NCBI GenBank assembly: GCA_964428745.1
Contig: CAYRYZ010000001.1
Coordinates: 1-64,000 of the forward strand
Direction of reading: 5' to 3'
Source: GCA-002713455 sp964428745
GTDB taxonomy: Bacteria > Fidelibacterota > Marinisomatia > Marinisomatales > TCS55
DNA length: 64,000 nucleotides
The position numbers and the translations under genes were made by a program. The notes beneath the pieces were generated by a model, which saw nothing but the letters and a program-made list of their open reading frames with translations, was not told the origin of the DNA and ran no database searches. Below, piece by piece: positions 1 to 11,500 of the stretch (positions are counted from its first letter, which is position 1; every line of letters starts with the position of its first letter).

Positions 1-1049
1 AGCATTTCTGGGTCAATACAATAGCTGTAAGGTAAATAATAGAAGGTTTGAAACTTGCCATAATAATTGACATACATCCTGCCCTTTTCATCTATAGGAA
101 TTTCTCTTACTACCGTATTCGTGGTATCAATTAACCGTAATACTTTTTCCTCAAAATCATAATCAAACCCCCCATTCTTTTTTATTCCTAAAATATCAAT
201 TGCCGCTGACATGACTAAACTAGGATAAACATGATCTGGACCATCAAAATATATTGCTGTGGGAGCTCTACGTATTACACCATCTTCATCTTGGGGAAAA
301 TTAGCTGAGCCATTACCAACAGATGAAGAAAGTAGTTTGACGTAAGTATTCCCAATTCGATCTGCTTTAGGTAATCTTTTTTTTGCTTCATCTGATACAT
401 TTAAAATAATATGATCAGTATAATTATAACCTTCGGGTTCAGAATCCATTTTTGGGAGAAAATTAAGAGTGTCTTCTGCCTCAAAAACTATTGCATTATA
501 TGTTTTTCTCGAATTTGATGTGGCAGTCACAAATTTTGTAGGATCATTACTATATAAGAATTGATTAGTTACATTACTGAGTGCTTCATTGTTGGATTGA
601 TTATCTGAAGCAAGTGCATTTACAAGATCATATTTAAATGTATTCTCTTCGTCAAAGATAATATCAAAAAGAATTGCAGCTGGATTGCCCGAAGAAACCG
701 TATTAATTAATTGCCCGTGATAAGCATGTGGCCAATTATGGTATCGACCCAAACCTCCTTCTTCTACTGGAGCAACAGATGTATTATCAATATCGATAAT
801 GACAACATCATCAATTGACATTTGTTCAACTCCGGCGGTGCGAGACCTCATTCTTGAATCATAGGATATAAACTCGTACCCTCCGAACAGTGAATTAAAA
901 AAAGGTACTTTATAAGAAAGCCATCCAAATAATATAGCAATACCTAATCCAATCAGGATACCGGCGCCAACCCGTTTTAAAAAATCTGTTAGTAAATTAA
1001 AAGAGGACTCAATACTTAAGTCCTCTATTTGATCTAATATTTTTTTCAA
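1..1049 (-). CDS. CHASE2-domain sensor protein, N-terminal part (cut by left edge)
   Basis: The reading frame stays open from a TTG at 1049 to the left edge, giving about 349 residues of an incomplete protein. After a short cytoplasmic start there is one membrane helix (about residues 28-48). An extracytoplasmic CHASE2-type sensor domain follows: a YDSRMRSR segment, a strand DDVVIIDID, the stretch LGRYHNWPH and a late DEDGVIRRAP motif. CHASE2 domains normally sit in front of a cytoplasmic output domain such as adenylate cyclase, kinase or phosphatase. That part lies outside the window, so the output is unknown. The start lies 3 bases after the stop of the FecR-domain gene, with a GGA about 9 bases upstream inside that gene, so the two are co-transcribed and probably translationally coupled. 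CHASE2 and FecR genes often occur together. The domain call is secure; the signal sensed is unknown. Confidence 0.85.
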   Translation of the reverse strand, partial: MKKILDQIEDLSIESSFNLLTDFLKRVGAGILIGLGIAILFGWLSYKVPFFNSLFGGYEFISYDSRMRSRTAGVEQMSIDDVVIIDIDNTSVAPVEEGGLGRYHNWPHAYHGQLINTVSSGNPAAILFDIIFDEENTFKYDLVNALASDNQSNNEALSNVTNQFLYSNDPTKFVTATSNSRKTYNAIVFEAEDTLNFLPKMDSEPEGYNYTDHIILNVSDEAKKRLPKADRIGNTYVKLLSSSVGNGSANFPQDEDGVIRRAPTAIYFDGPDHVYPSLVMSAAIDILGIKKNGGFDYDFEEKVLRLIDTTNTVVREIPIDEKGRMYVNYYGKFQTFYYLPYSYCIDPEM

Positions 1050-1052
1050 GCT

Positions 1053-1814
1053 TTAGTTTCCATCTTTTGCATCCTGTTCCTTATTCCACTTAACAAAGTC
1101 TAACCCAGCATCCGTATCCTGATCAAATTTAAACATTGAATATTTGCCATCTTTTCTAACATTGATTTGCATTCCTTCAACTAAGCTTACCCAGTCTTCT
1201 AATGACACTTCATACGGACCTGCTACTTGTGTAGGTGCTTGAATTTGTGTTACAGGTCCTAATTTAAATTTGGGGGCACCCGCAGCTCCTTGAGGTCCGC
1301 CTTGTTTCATTTGCTGTTTTCGTGCATCAATTACATTTTTTGCAGCATTGACATCAACTTTGCCATCATATACTAGAACAGAGCTTTCATCTTGACCGGC
1401 TTTGGCTCGATATTTGGTTCCCCTAATAGCTGCAACGGCTGTTGGGGTTCTTACAGCCACATTCTTTTTCTCACCAAATGCTGCTTTAGCAGCAACCCAA
1501 ACATCGCCTTTTTTTAATGTTGCACCAAAATTCTTTTCCATTGGTTTAACACTTGCTTGAGTAATTTCAAGTTCTGAGTTTTGTCCTATGCGCAATTTAC
1601 CACCACCAATTAAAGTAATCTCGCAACGAGACTTAGCTAAAGTTTTAATAATGTCATTTTCATGAACAGACATTTTTGGCATGGCGCGTTTAAAATCACC
1701 TTTGCCACTTTTTTGCAGCTGAACTCTTCCTAGAGGAAGTGAAATCTTACCAAATTCCTTTTGACCAAGTAATAAAGTTGTTAGGCTTAAAGCCAGTAGT
1801 AAAAAACGTTTCAT
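1053..1814 (-). CDS. FecR-domain periplasmic protein
   Basis: This is a 253-residue exported protein with an N-terminal signal peptide (basic MKR start, then a leucine-rich core ending near LLLGQ). The FecR domain covers roughly residues 20-165. It has the family signature VRTPTAVAAIRGTKY at about 121-135, preceded by a strand series with SELEIT and GDVWV. A conserved C-terminal segment with a basic linker follows. I chose the ATG at 1814 over an upstream in-frame TTG (1823) because GGA lies at ribosome-binding distance and the signal peptide then starts cleanly. In this context FecR domains pair with CHASE2 proteins as periplasmic or surface partners. There is no sigma factor or TonB transducer next to it, so a classical FecR anti-sigma role is unlikely. 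Confidence 0.87.
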   Translation of the reverse strand: MKRFLLLALSLTTLLLGQKEFGKISLPLGRVQLQKSGKGDFKRAMPKMSVHENDIIKTLAKSRCEITLIGGGKLRIGQNSELEITQASVKPMEKNFGATLKKGDVWVAAKAAFGEKKNVAVRTPTAVAAIRGTKYRAKAGQDESSVLVYDGKVDVNAAKNVIDARKQQMKQGGPQGAAGAPKFKLGPVTQIQAPTQVAGPYEVSLEDWVSLVEGMQINVRKDGKYSMFKFDQDTDAGLDFVKWNKEQDAKDGN

Positions 1815-1840
1815 AGTGTCCAAATACGATTAATGTTATG

Positions 1841-2461
1841 TTATTCTTTAGTGAATAAAGATAAGAATCCCTGCCAGCGATTAGCAATATAATTAACAGC
1901 TTTCTTTATCCATATTTTCCATCGTTTTTGTTTTGATATATCTTCTTCACCATCAGGGAAAATACCCGCAGCAGCTAGCATAGCGGCGGAAGGTTCAAGA
2001 TTGGCTAATTCCCATGCTGTTACCTGAATTTTAGGTAATACACCTTCAATATCTCCTATATGTATTCTTTCAATTGTTTTTTCAGCTTCACGATCTTTTA
2101 CATTAACCATTTGCGCTTTAATTGAGCAGGTGTCTGCAATTTGATGGAATGAACCAACTATAATATTTTTAATTCCTAATAGCATACCAATCTCAACTCC
2201 ACAATCCTGTGTTTTGCAGTCTGGTCTATCATAATTGTGTTCTAAAATAACTTCATCAATTTGGTGTTGTTCAACCATAATGAGTGCTTCAGTATTATAT
2301 AGTTCAGATGTCAGGTAACCCATAAATAAGTCAAAATCTTCTTCTTTAACACCTTCTTGTTCGAAATTGAGGATAGCAACAGTTGGCTTAGCACTGTATC
2401 GACTGATCTGGGATACAATAGCGGTAAATAATAATAATTGAATTAGGATGGTTTTACGAAT
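1841..2461 (-). CDS. CsgG/LpoB-like periplasmic protein, apparent ATT start
   Basis: The protein is homologous to the 229-residue protein at 12175-12864. Both share a TVAIL(N/D)FE strand, the stretch IMVE, two spaced cysteines (residues 82 and 87 here), a GSF turn and a WEL near the end of the domain. This is the CsgG/LpoB-like fold of outer-membrane-associated lipoproteins and secretion components. The first ATG (2323) would cut into the conserved domain. The frame continues upstream through PTVAILNFE and a signal peptide (RKTILIQLLLF) to an in-frame stop. The only start with a good ribosome-binding site is ATT at 2461, eight bases after GGAGG. That gives 206 residues. The C-terminus has a short hydrophobic stretch ending in FLSLFTKE. 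It may work with the neighbouring giant beta-helix protein, but this is inference from position. Confidence 0.75.
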   Translation of the reverse strand: MRKTILIQLLLFTAIVSQISRYSAKPTVAILNFEQEGVKEEDFDLFMGYLTSELYNTEALIMVEQHQIDEVILEHNYDRPDCKTQDCGVEIGMLLGIKNIIVGSFHQIADTCSIKAQMVNVKDREAEKTIERIHIGDIEGVLPKIQVTAWELANLEPSAAMLAAAGIFPDGEEDISKQKRWKIWIKKAVNYIANRWQGFLSLFTKE

Positions 2462-2500
2462 TGGAATACCCTCCTATTATATAAGGGGTAAAGAAAAGAA

Positions 2501-5500
2501 TTATTTCAAAAAGATCATTTTCTTTGTTTTATTTAGAACAGTCTTACCTTGCGCATTGCGTACCATAGCATGATAAAAATAAACACCTGTCGATACTTTA
2601 GTCCCCATTGCGTTACGGCCATTCCATATAAAATTGTAATATCCTGCTGGGCGGTATTCGCTCGCTGCAAGACGTGTAATCTCTTCACCTAACAAATTAT
2701 AGATTATTAAATCAACTTGCGCGTCTTCTTCTAAACTAATCATAATTGATGTTTGCGGATTAAATGGGTTTGGATAGTTCTGGCTTAATGTAAATGCGTC
2801 TGGATAGAGATTAACGCCAGCATTATTTTCTTCAACAAATTTTTTGGTTCCAATTACCAATCTTAGATCCTGTTTTAGATAACTATCTGATCCCGTATTA
2901 GCAAACCTATACGTGCTTTCCCACTCAAGGTTTTTTGCCTGTTTGTTTGTTTTATTAATTAGAAAAATATCATATTCTTGAGGTATGTATCCCAAACCAT
3001 CAAAGGTTAAATAAGTGCGCTCACCATTAGTGGGGGCTATCACTTGAATATCCCAGAAATGACCTTCTTTATTTGGTTTACGAATATCTTTAGCATAAAT
3101 ATCAGGTGATTTTTCACGATCTCTATTATCAACCCTAAGCGTCAGGTTCCCTGGAACAACTGGTGGTTCAAATTCATCTAATCTATCAAATCCATCTTTC
3201 GCTATATGTCGAACACCAATCGCATTCATTTCATCTATCATATTTCCAGTTGTAGCTCTTATATCAACTACCCATTCATCAACATCCATTGGCATATTAT
3301 CTACGTCAACAACAGTTTTTGCCATTTTACCAAATACATCACCACGTGAATCGATAATAAGTTTTGTCGCACCACCCGATTTATATATATATCCTTGCCA
3401 TGGCTGCAGCGAACTCACTCCGGTCCAATTGTTATTCCAAGTATAAATTGATCCAGCGTCATTGATATTAGTGCCATCTTCAGTATAAACATTATTCAAT
3501 GAAACATTGAAATTATAAGGGTGCCCAATAAACTTCCACGTCCCGCTAGAAATATTAATTTCATATGGTGGATCCGTAGGCGTAGATGTCCCTGGTCCAA
3601 AATCAAATGCAATATTTGGCGTATCAGAATACTTATCTGGATCAAAAATGAAGAAATATCCATTACCTATTGTGACGGATAATGGAGTCTCTACTGTATG
3701 TTCTTTCCATCCATTATTATATCCATATAACCTATACGCAAATTCATCAGGCTCTCCCATTATTGCCGTGATCGAACCTATTGCATTACCTACATCGAAT
3801 GGAATTGAAAAGAAGACATAGTTGGTTGAATCTACTCCACCAGGGATCCCGGCCGACCATCGAGATGCTGTGGTCAAACTGCTTTCCATTCTTATTCTCA
3901 CAGAATGAATTTCACCTTCTGCTGGCCAATATCCTTCATTACCAACACTATCTTCAGCCGTAATATAATACTCGAGTCCATCTGCTTTTACATCACCCGC
4001 CGGTATACTAACTGGACCTGTCAAAAGATCTACTGATACAAAGCCACTTCCGGTTCCTGCGCGACGGTAATGCAGTATAGCTGTCTCAACTCCAGACGCA
4101 CCATCAGTAACAATCACATCAATTGTTGGGGTTGTTGATCCTTCATTCGTAATCTCTAATGGATTATCATGTTTGATTGTTGGTGGTGTAATATCCACAC
4201 CAAAATCAATAGTATCACGTGAATTCGTTACATTGCCTGCCATATCTCGAATTTCCATAAACCAAGTATAGTAACCATCCGCAAGAGATGCTGTTGCATC
4301 AACATAGAATTCTTCGTAATCGCTATCATAACTGATCTCAGAATCGTTAAAACGAGCATATTCATTATTATTTAAGAAAATAGCCCAGGATTCAATTCCT
4401 GAAGGATAATCTCCTGAAGCTTGCCATCTAAACTGAGGTGTATCACTTTCCCAAACATGCTGGGATGGATAATGGATACTAAATTCATCAGGCGGTTGTT
4501 CATCAAATTTTGCCTTAACAGAATCTGCATTTTTTACATCTTCATTACCAAGCTCATCAAATAACCAAACTTTATAAGTCCATTCGCCCATCTCTGGGGC
4601 AATTACTTGAGCTGAATTCACATGAAAATTTCCTGAGTCAGGATGACGAACAATACTCGTTGGGTCCTCATCGCCTAACTGTACCAAAGCACCAAGGTAA
4701 TCTCGACCATATCCAATTGTATCAGGGTTTGTCCAAGAGATTTTGAAATTATTATTGTTAGTCCATTGTGAGGGATCTATTGTGATATCTGTAATAGTTT
4801 TAGGAGCACCCGTGACGAGCTTCTCAATAATATATACATTTGTTCTGCGTGTTGCTTCAGCAATCTCAGCTCCCACACGGAATTTAAATCCAGTTATACC
4901 CGTCGCTTTTACTTTCACCTTAGCCTCACCATTTGTTGTAACTGAATCATAACTCACAATTGTAATATGTTTATCGGTCGGACTGATAAACCACTGTATT
5001 GGTTCAGAGGCTGTAACAACATTCCCTTCATTGTCATTGGTTTTCATGGAGACACTAAATTCCTGATTTCTAGCCAAATAAGTCGTGTCTCTTTGTAAAA
5101 CTGAAATATCATCCACCATATCCAAAATATATTTACTAGCGCCGAATTCATAGGCGCCAATATCAGGAATACCAACACGGTAATAGCTACGATGATCTAT
5201 GTTGGGAGCAGTATTTTCGCCATCGCCTTCTGTACCTGCATCTATCATTGCACTAGAAATTCTTAATCGATAATCATCACCGGATGGATTCTTAAATTTA
5301 GGATCAACAGATAAATTTTCCTCTCCAAACCATGGCTTTCCATTCCCATCATCTACATTATTATGTACAATCCCAATATTTGAATTATTTATAGAAATAG
5401 ACTGATTATATGATGATTTATTAAAGTACACAATATTGTTAAACCAAGTGCCTTCCTGATTATCGCTAAATGTACTAATTCCGCCACCATCTCCCATCAA

Positions 5501-8500
5501 TGTACCGCCACTATTGCGTAATTCATTAAAAGCAATGGTATTATTAATTAGCCGGGATCTACCCTTTGTTCCATTTGACTCAAATATATCTATTGATAAA
5601 GCTCCACCGCTTGGATTATTGCTAACGGCAAAATTTTCGACTAATACAGAATTGATTAATGTAAAGGGTGCTCCAGCTGATATAGCTCCGCCGTTGGCAT
5701 TATTATTGGGCGCCATTGCATAATTTCCTCTAAAGAGATTTTGATTAAAAACAATGTCATTCTCAAAAGAGTTATCCCAATTACCTTGAATGTTAACTGC
5801 TCCTCCATAAGCACCATCATTACTATGGGAAACGTAATTATCAATGAATTGAGATCTATAAAAGATTGATTTTCCGCCCCCTGAGATTAAGACTGCGCCT
5901 GCAGAAATCGAACCGCCAGAGCTTTTAGAAACATTATTAGCATCGAAAATACAATTATAAAAAGTTGGGTTTGCAGAATTATCACTCAGGTTTTCAGTCC
6001 CTATATATACTGCACCAGCTGATGTAGATGCAGTGTTCTTTTTAAATGTGCAATTATGAAATGATGGTGATGCTGTTTGAATGAAAACAGCACCTCCAAG
6101 CCCCGCTTGTTCACTTGAACCATAGGCTGAATTTTGCTCCCAATGACACGAAATGAATTTCGGTGTAGGATATATGGACTTATCTTGTTGCGAATCTTGA
6201 TCGAAGTATTTATAGCCCATTATTGCAATAGATCCACCAAATACACCGTTGCCACCACCGCCACCGCCACCGCCAGTATCAATATACCAACCTGAACCTT
6301 TAATAAATTTTATATTCGAAAATACAAGAGTGGAGTCATAATCACCTTGAATCAAAAAATGATAGCCTGAATTTTGTGCATCAAGAATAACATCGCCTGC
6401 ATTTTTTTCAGCCTGAAATCTTAATGTTTTACCCGCTTGGCCCGTTAATTGTATGTTACGATTTTTCTCTCCTTGATAAGTGCCAGCCTTCAATATGATT
6501 GTATGACCGGATTCGGATGAATCAACCGCAGTTTGGATATCAGCAAATGGAGTTAATATATCACCGTCTCCCATATTACTACCATCTACAGCTACATACC
6601 AGATGGGTCCACGATAATATGGAACAATACCGACTACTTCTGAATGATCTCCTTTATTGCCCTTTTGATTAACAGCAACAACAGCAAAGAAATATTCTTG
6701 TTTATTTGTAAGCGTATCGGCTGTTATAAAGTATGTTGTATCAACGCTCGCAATACTATCAGTGGAAGATGGAACAAAATCTTTTTTATCAGACATATAT
6801 ACGGTATATGAAACAATGTCAGATTCTGGATTTGAATCCCACGATAATTTGGCCTGCTTATTTGCACCACTTCCAATCAGATTTGTAACTTGAGATGGAT
6901 ATGGGCTGGTACTCAATAAATTTTCAAATGCACCAACATCAGGCTTGGATCCGGCCGGATTGGGACGAGTTAAACCATTAATATCATATTTAGGTGCTGG
7001 AACCCCATCAAAACTGGAAAGGCCTTGACCAATCAAATAACTGGCATCAGATAAGGAATACAGATGTTTTGTTGTATCGGTAAAGTTGGGATATTTACTA
7101 TAGGTAACCGCTTCGGTTAATTCTTGACTTCCGTAAATATCTTCAACAACATTATTACCAAAAATTAATTTAAAATTTGAATCCCAATAAATATCTTGCC
7201 ACCCTTGAGCCTGATTCGCCCAAAAAATATTGTTAAACCATGTACCGAATGTGTTTTGTCCGCTTGACAAACCCACACCGCCTGCTGCTCCAGCAGGATT
7301 TCCTTGCGGTACACCCGCTTCATTATTTGCTGCTGCTATCACTCTATTTTGAACAATTGTATTATTGATTAGAAAACTTTCTCCATTTTCTTCTTGACTG
7401 GTTTGTTGATTGGTTCGGGTCTGAATTCCAATATGGATTGCGCCACCTTCACTATGATATGTTGCGTGAATAATATTTTCATAAAAAAGCGAATTCTGTA
7501 TTGTTATTGGTGAACCAGCACTTATTGCGCCACCAAAGGCAGAACTATTCGTTGATGCCGCTGAATTATATGAAAATGTGGAACGATCAATAATTAATTG
7601 CCTATCATCTGAGGGGAACCAATTGTTACTCACTTCAATTGCGCCACCATTTGCATTGCTGGTGGCAGTCTGAGCCTTATTATAACTAAAAGTACAATTA
7701 ACAATTTTAATACCTTGAGCGTTGTGCATATAGATCGCACCACCGCCAATATTTCTCCAAATTGGCTGACCGTTGTTATACTCGACAGTTGTGTAAGATG
7801 CTTGATTGCCTGTAAATGTACTATTTCTAAATTGAGGAGCTGAATGCTCAGAAACAAAAACAGCGCCACCTTTTTCAAAAACCAGATTTGTATCAAATAC
7901 ACAGGATTCAAATACAGGATCGCCTCGATAAATAGCAATGGCGCCACCTTTTTCAACTACTAATCCACCATTATTTTTAAATACACAGTCTTTAAATTTG
8001 GGGCTAATCTTGTATTCTGTAGTCGTGCCAGAATGATTATACATGGTCCCTTCTATCCGTATTGATCCACCCTGCTTGTCCTCGCTGTTAATGCCATTTT
8101 TAAAAGTCAATCCAATAAACTGAAAATTGGTATCAACGTTAGAATAATTAGTACCAGTGCCTTGTCCATCGTTATCTGACCAAGCTTTAAAATTAATATG
8201 GCGGCCATAAGTGCCTGCATCTAAAATGGTTTTACTGGCACCATTCCGTGATTTGATCACTAAGGACTTAGACCCATTTAATTCAATATCTCGATTGTCT
8301 TTACCTGAATAAGTACCATCTCCAAAAATAATTGTATCCCCATTTGCTGCATGTTCAACGGCATGGGAAAAAGTATTAAATGGAGAAGCCTCCGAACCTT
8401 CATTACTATCATTCCCTCCTGAGTCAACCACTGCAACATGCCATACTGGTCCGTTAAAAGTTGGTGTAATATCTACAGTCGCGGACGCACCTTCATAACC

Positions 8501-11500
8501 AGATGTATTCACTGCCGATACGTGAAAATAATATCGGGCCGAATTATTTAATCCTGTTGATGTATGCGTGGTGGTGGTTACCGTATCAATCGCATAACCT
8601 GCAGCTGGCGTAAAACTTTGAGTATGTCTATATACATAATATTTGTTTACATCACTTTCACTATTCTTAGTCCAGGTGAGTGTTACCGATCCATCGCCAC
8701 CTTTAGCCTTCAGACCTGTAACTTGATCTGGATAAGGCGAAGAGCCTAAACTATTTTCAAATGCACCTAGATCAGGGTTTGACCCTGATGGGTTTGGTCT
8801 GGCATTGCCTAGAATATCTTTTATAGGTGCCGTATATCCATATAAAGAGTCTACCCCGGCTCCCAGTAATCCACTCCGACCAAGAAGTGCATAAGGCGTT
8901 GAACCAGAACCAACAAATTCCGGCTTAGTAATAACATTATTATCGCCGTACGAATTTAGATCGATAAATTGGACCGAATTATTTGAAGCACGAAAATCTG
9001 AATCATAGGGATTGCCTGCAAATACAGATGAATCAGCTTCTATTTCACCATTGGCAGTATTGCCCCATACAATATTATTGAACAAAAAAGCTTGTTGAGC
9101 ATATTCAATCGATAGGGCCCCGCCTCTACCATTATTTTGGATACCTGCCCCTGCTCCCAAAGCGCTATTTTTAGTGAATGTAGAATTAATTACAACCATC
9201 TTACCACTATAAGTATAGGTTGAGCTATTATTATTCCATATTCTACTGATATTTGTATGTATCGCACCACCATATGCCCAACCATAGTTTGTGCCCCACT
9301 CATTTACACTCGTTCCAGCTTTTACTTCATTAGAAACAAATAATGAATTGGTAATGATGACTTGAGCCTCTCCACCAATTCTGATCGCACCGCCAGCAGC
9401 ATTAGATCCTCCTTTACTGCCTGAAACAATACTATTATTTGTAAAGGTAGAATTTTCGATCTGTGTATCAATACGATCTTTACCTGTATTACCATATCCT
9501 ATCCACATATCAATCGCACCACCATTTGACATACTATTTGGATTAGAAATAACCTGGTTTGAGTCAAATACGCAGCTAATAAAAACAGCTGGACCATCTA
9601 ATCGCACTGCACCTCCTGCAGCCTCGAATGATGAGTTGCCACCATCAGCAATATTACCCGTAAATGTGCAATTCTCATAAGTTGATACATGGCCTCGACT
9701 ACTATAATTGCCTTCAGCAAAAACGGCACCGCCTTGACCAATTACAGTATTATATTTAAATGTGCAATTTCTGAAATATGCAGAAGACCAAGGCTCTGTA
9801 TAGACGGCTCCACCATGTCTTTTATTCCATTCATTAGAAGTATCTGTCTTCGCAGAGTTCTTTTCAAAATTAACATTTTGAAACAAGGGACCTGACTTTG
9901 AATAAGTTGATCCATTCCAATAGTCTTCAATATAAACGGAACCCCCTCCTGAGTACCATGATGGCTTACCATTTGTTAAGGTTAGATCCATTACTTTGAA
10001 AGACGTGTCGATTGCTGCATTATCCATAGTAAAGGTTAAATGTCGCTCTTTTGATTGCGCGTCAAGAATTGTAGAGTCAGGGCCTTGCCCTTTAATGATA
10101 AGGGATTTACTTCCATTAAATTGAATATTCCATTGTGAAGCAGATGAATATTGATGCGTACCGCTGCCAATTGAGACCGTATGCCCTGTTTTAGCTGAAT
10201 CAATAGCGACCTTGAGAGTAAGGAATGGTGAGCTGGATGATCCTGAATTAGAATCCGATCCACCCTTACCTGCAGTTGCAACATGCCACGTAGGCCCATT
10301 ATAGTATGGTGTAGCACTAACTTCACTTGAAGCAGTTCCTTCCAGGCCATCAGTGTCAATACCTGTTACTATAAAATAATATTTAGTTTTATTTGTAAGT
10401 CCAGTAATTGTTGCTGAAGCAGTTGTTCCACTCGAAGGGTGTGACACCGTGGCTGCTAAACTATCAGCCGATATACTAAAACCAGATTCAAGGCTCTTAT
10501 ACACTTTATACGAAGCCATATTACTGGCTGAATTTAATTTCCAGGTTAAGGTAGCCTGTTGATCGGTAACGGCCACCGTAACCGAATCAACTTGTTTAGG
10601 ATAGGGAGATGTACCTAAAGAATTTTCATAAGCTCCTATATCTGGATTTGATCCAGAAGGATTTGGTCGTGTACCATTTTTTATATCTTTATTTGGAGAA
10701 GAATAATTATTATATGATGCAACACCAGCCCCAATCAATACACTATTATCATTCAATTCAAAAGGATAGTTTCCGCTAGACTTGAAGCTAGGATTGACCC
10801 CCAACATATTATTAGTAAAACTAATATCAGCGTTATAACTCGTCTCTTTATCTTTTTGATAATATTGAAAACTATTATTTGCCATGGAAATTTTGTTTTC
10901 GCCACTAAGATTTAGTTCATAAGCATTATAGTTGCTATCATTATTATTACTACGCTTAGAGGCTGTATTCCCCCAAAAAATATTGTTGAAAAGGGTAGCT
11001 TCTTCGCGATAACCTAAGTAAACACCTCCACCATATGCATCATATTCGTTATTAGATGATGTAGCTGAATTATTAACAAAAGTATTATTGATTAATATAA
11101 CTGGATTATACGTTTCATATTTTTGGCTAGAGCTAAGATATCTGTCATATATATCGATATTAATCGCGCCTCCATAACCTTGAGTATTATTTACGTTCCC
11201 ATATTGATCTGCATAAGATGTACCTTGAGATTTATTGGAGTCAAATAAACAATTTTCAACTATGGTTTTTCTGTATCCAGTAATATAAATACCTCCACCA
11301 TATGCCCAGCCGCCTGTCACACCCTTTACAAGCTGATTTTGTTTAAAAACAGAATTTTTTATATTGATAATTGTATCATTATAACTTGAGTATTGTTGTT
11401 GTCCATATGAATAAATCGCAGCTCCATAATGATAACTTTTATTCATTTTTACCAAATTTGAATCAAAGGTACAATCTACTAAATCGAAATTTCCACCCAA

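Noticed and set aside
1053..1814. FecR protein as an anti-sigma regulator of a TonB system.
   Set aside because: It has a signal peptide and no cytoplasmic part, and no sigma factor or TonB receptor is adjacent; the CHASE2 pairing fits better.
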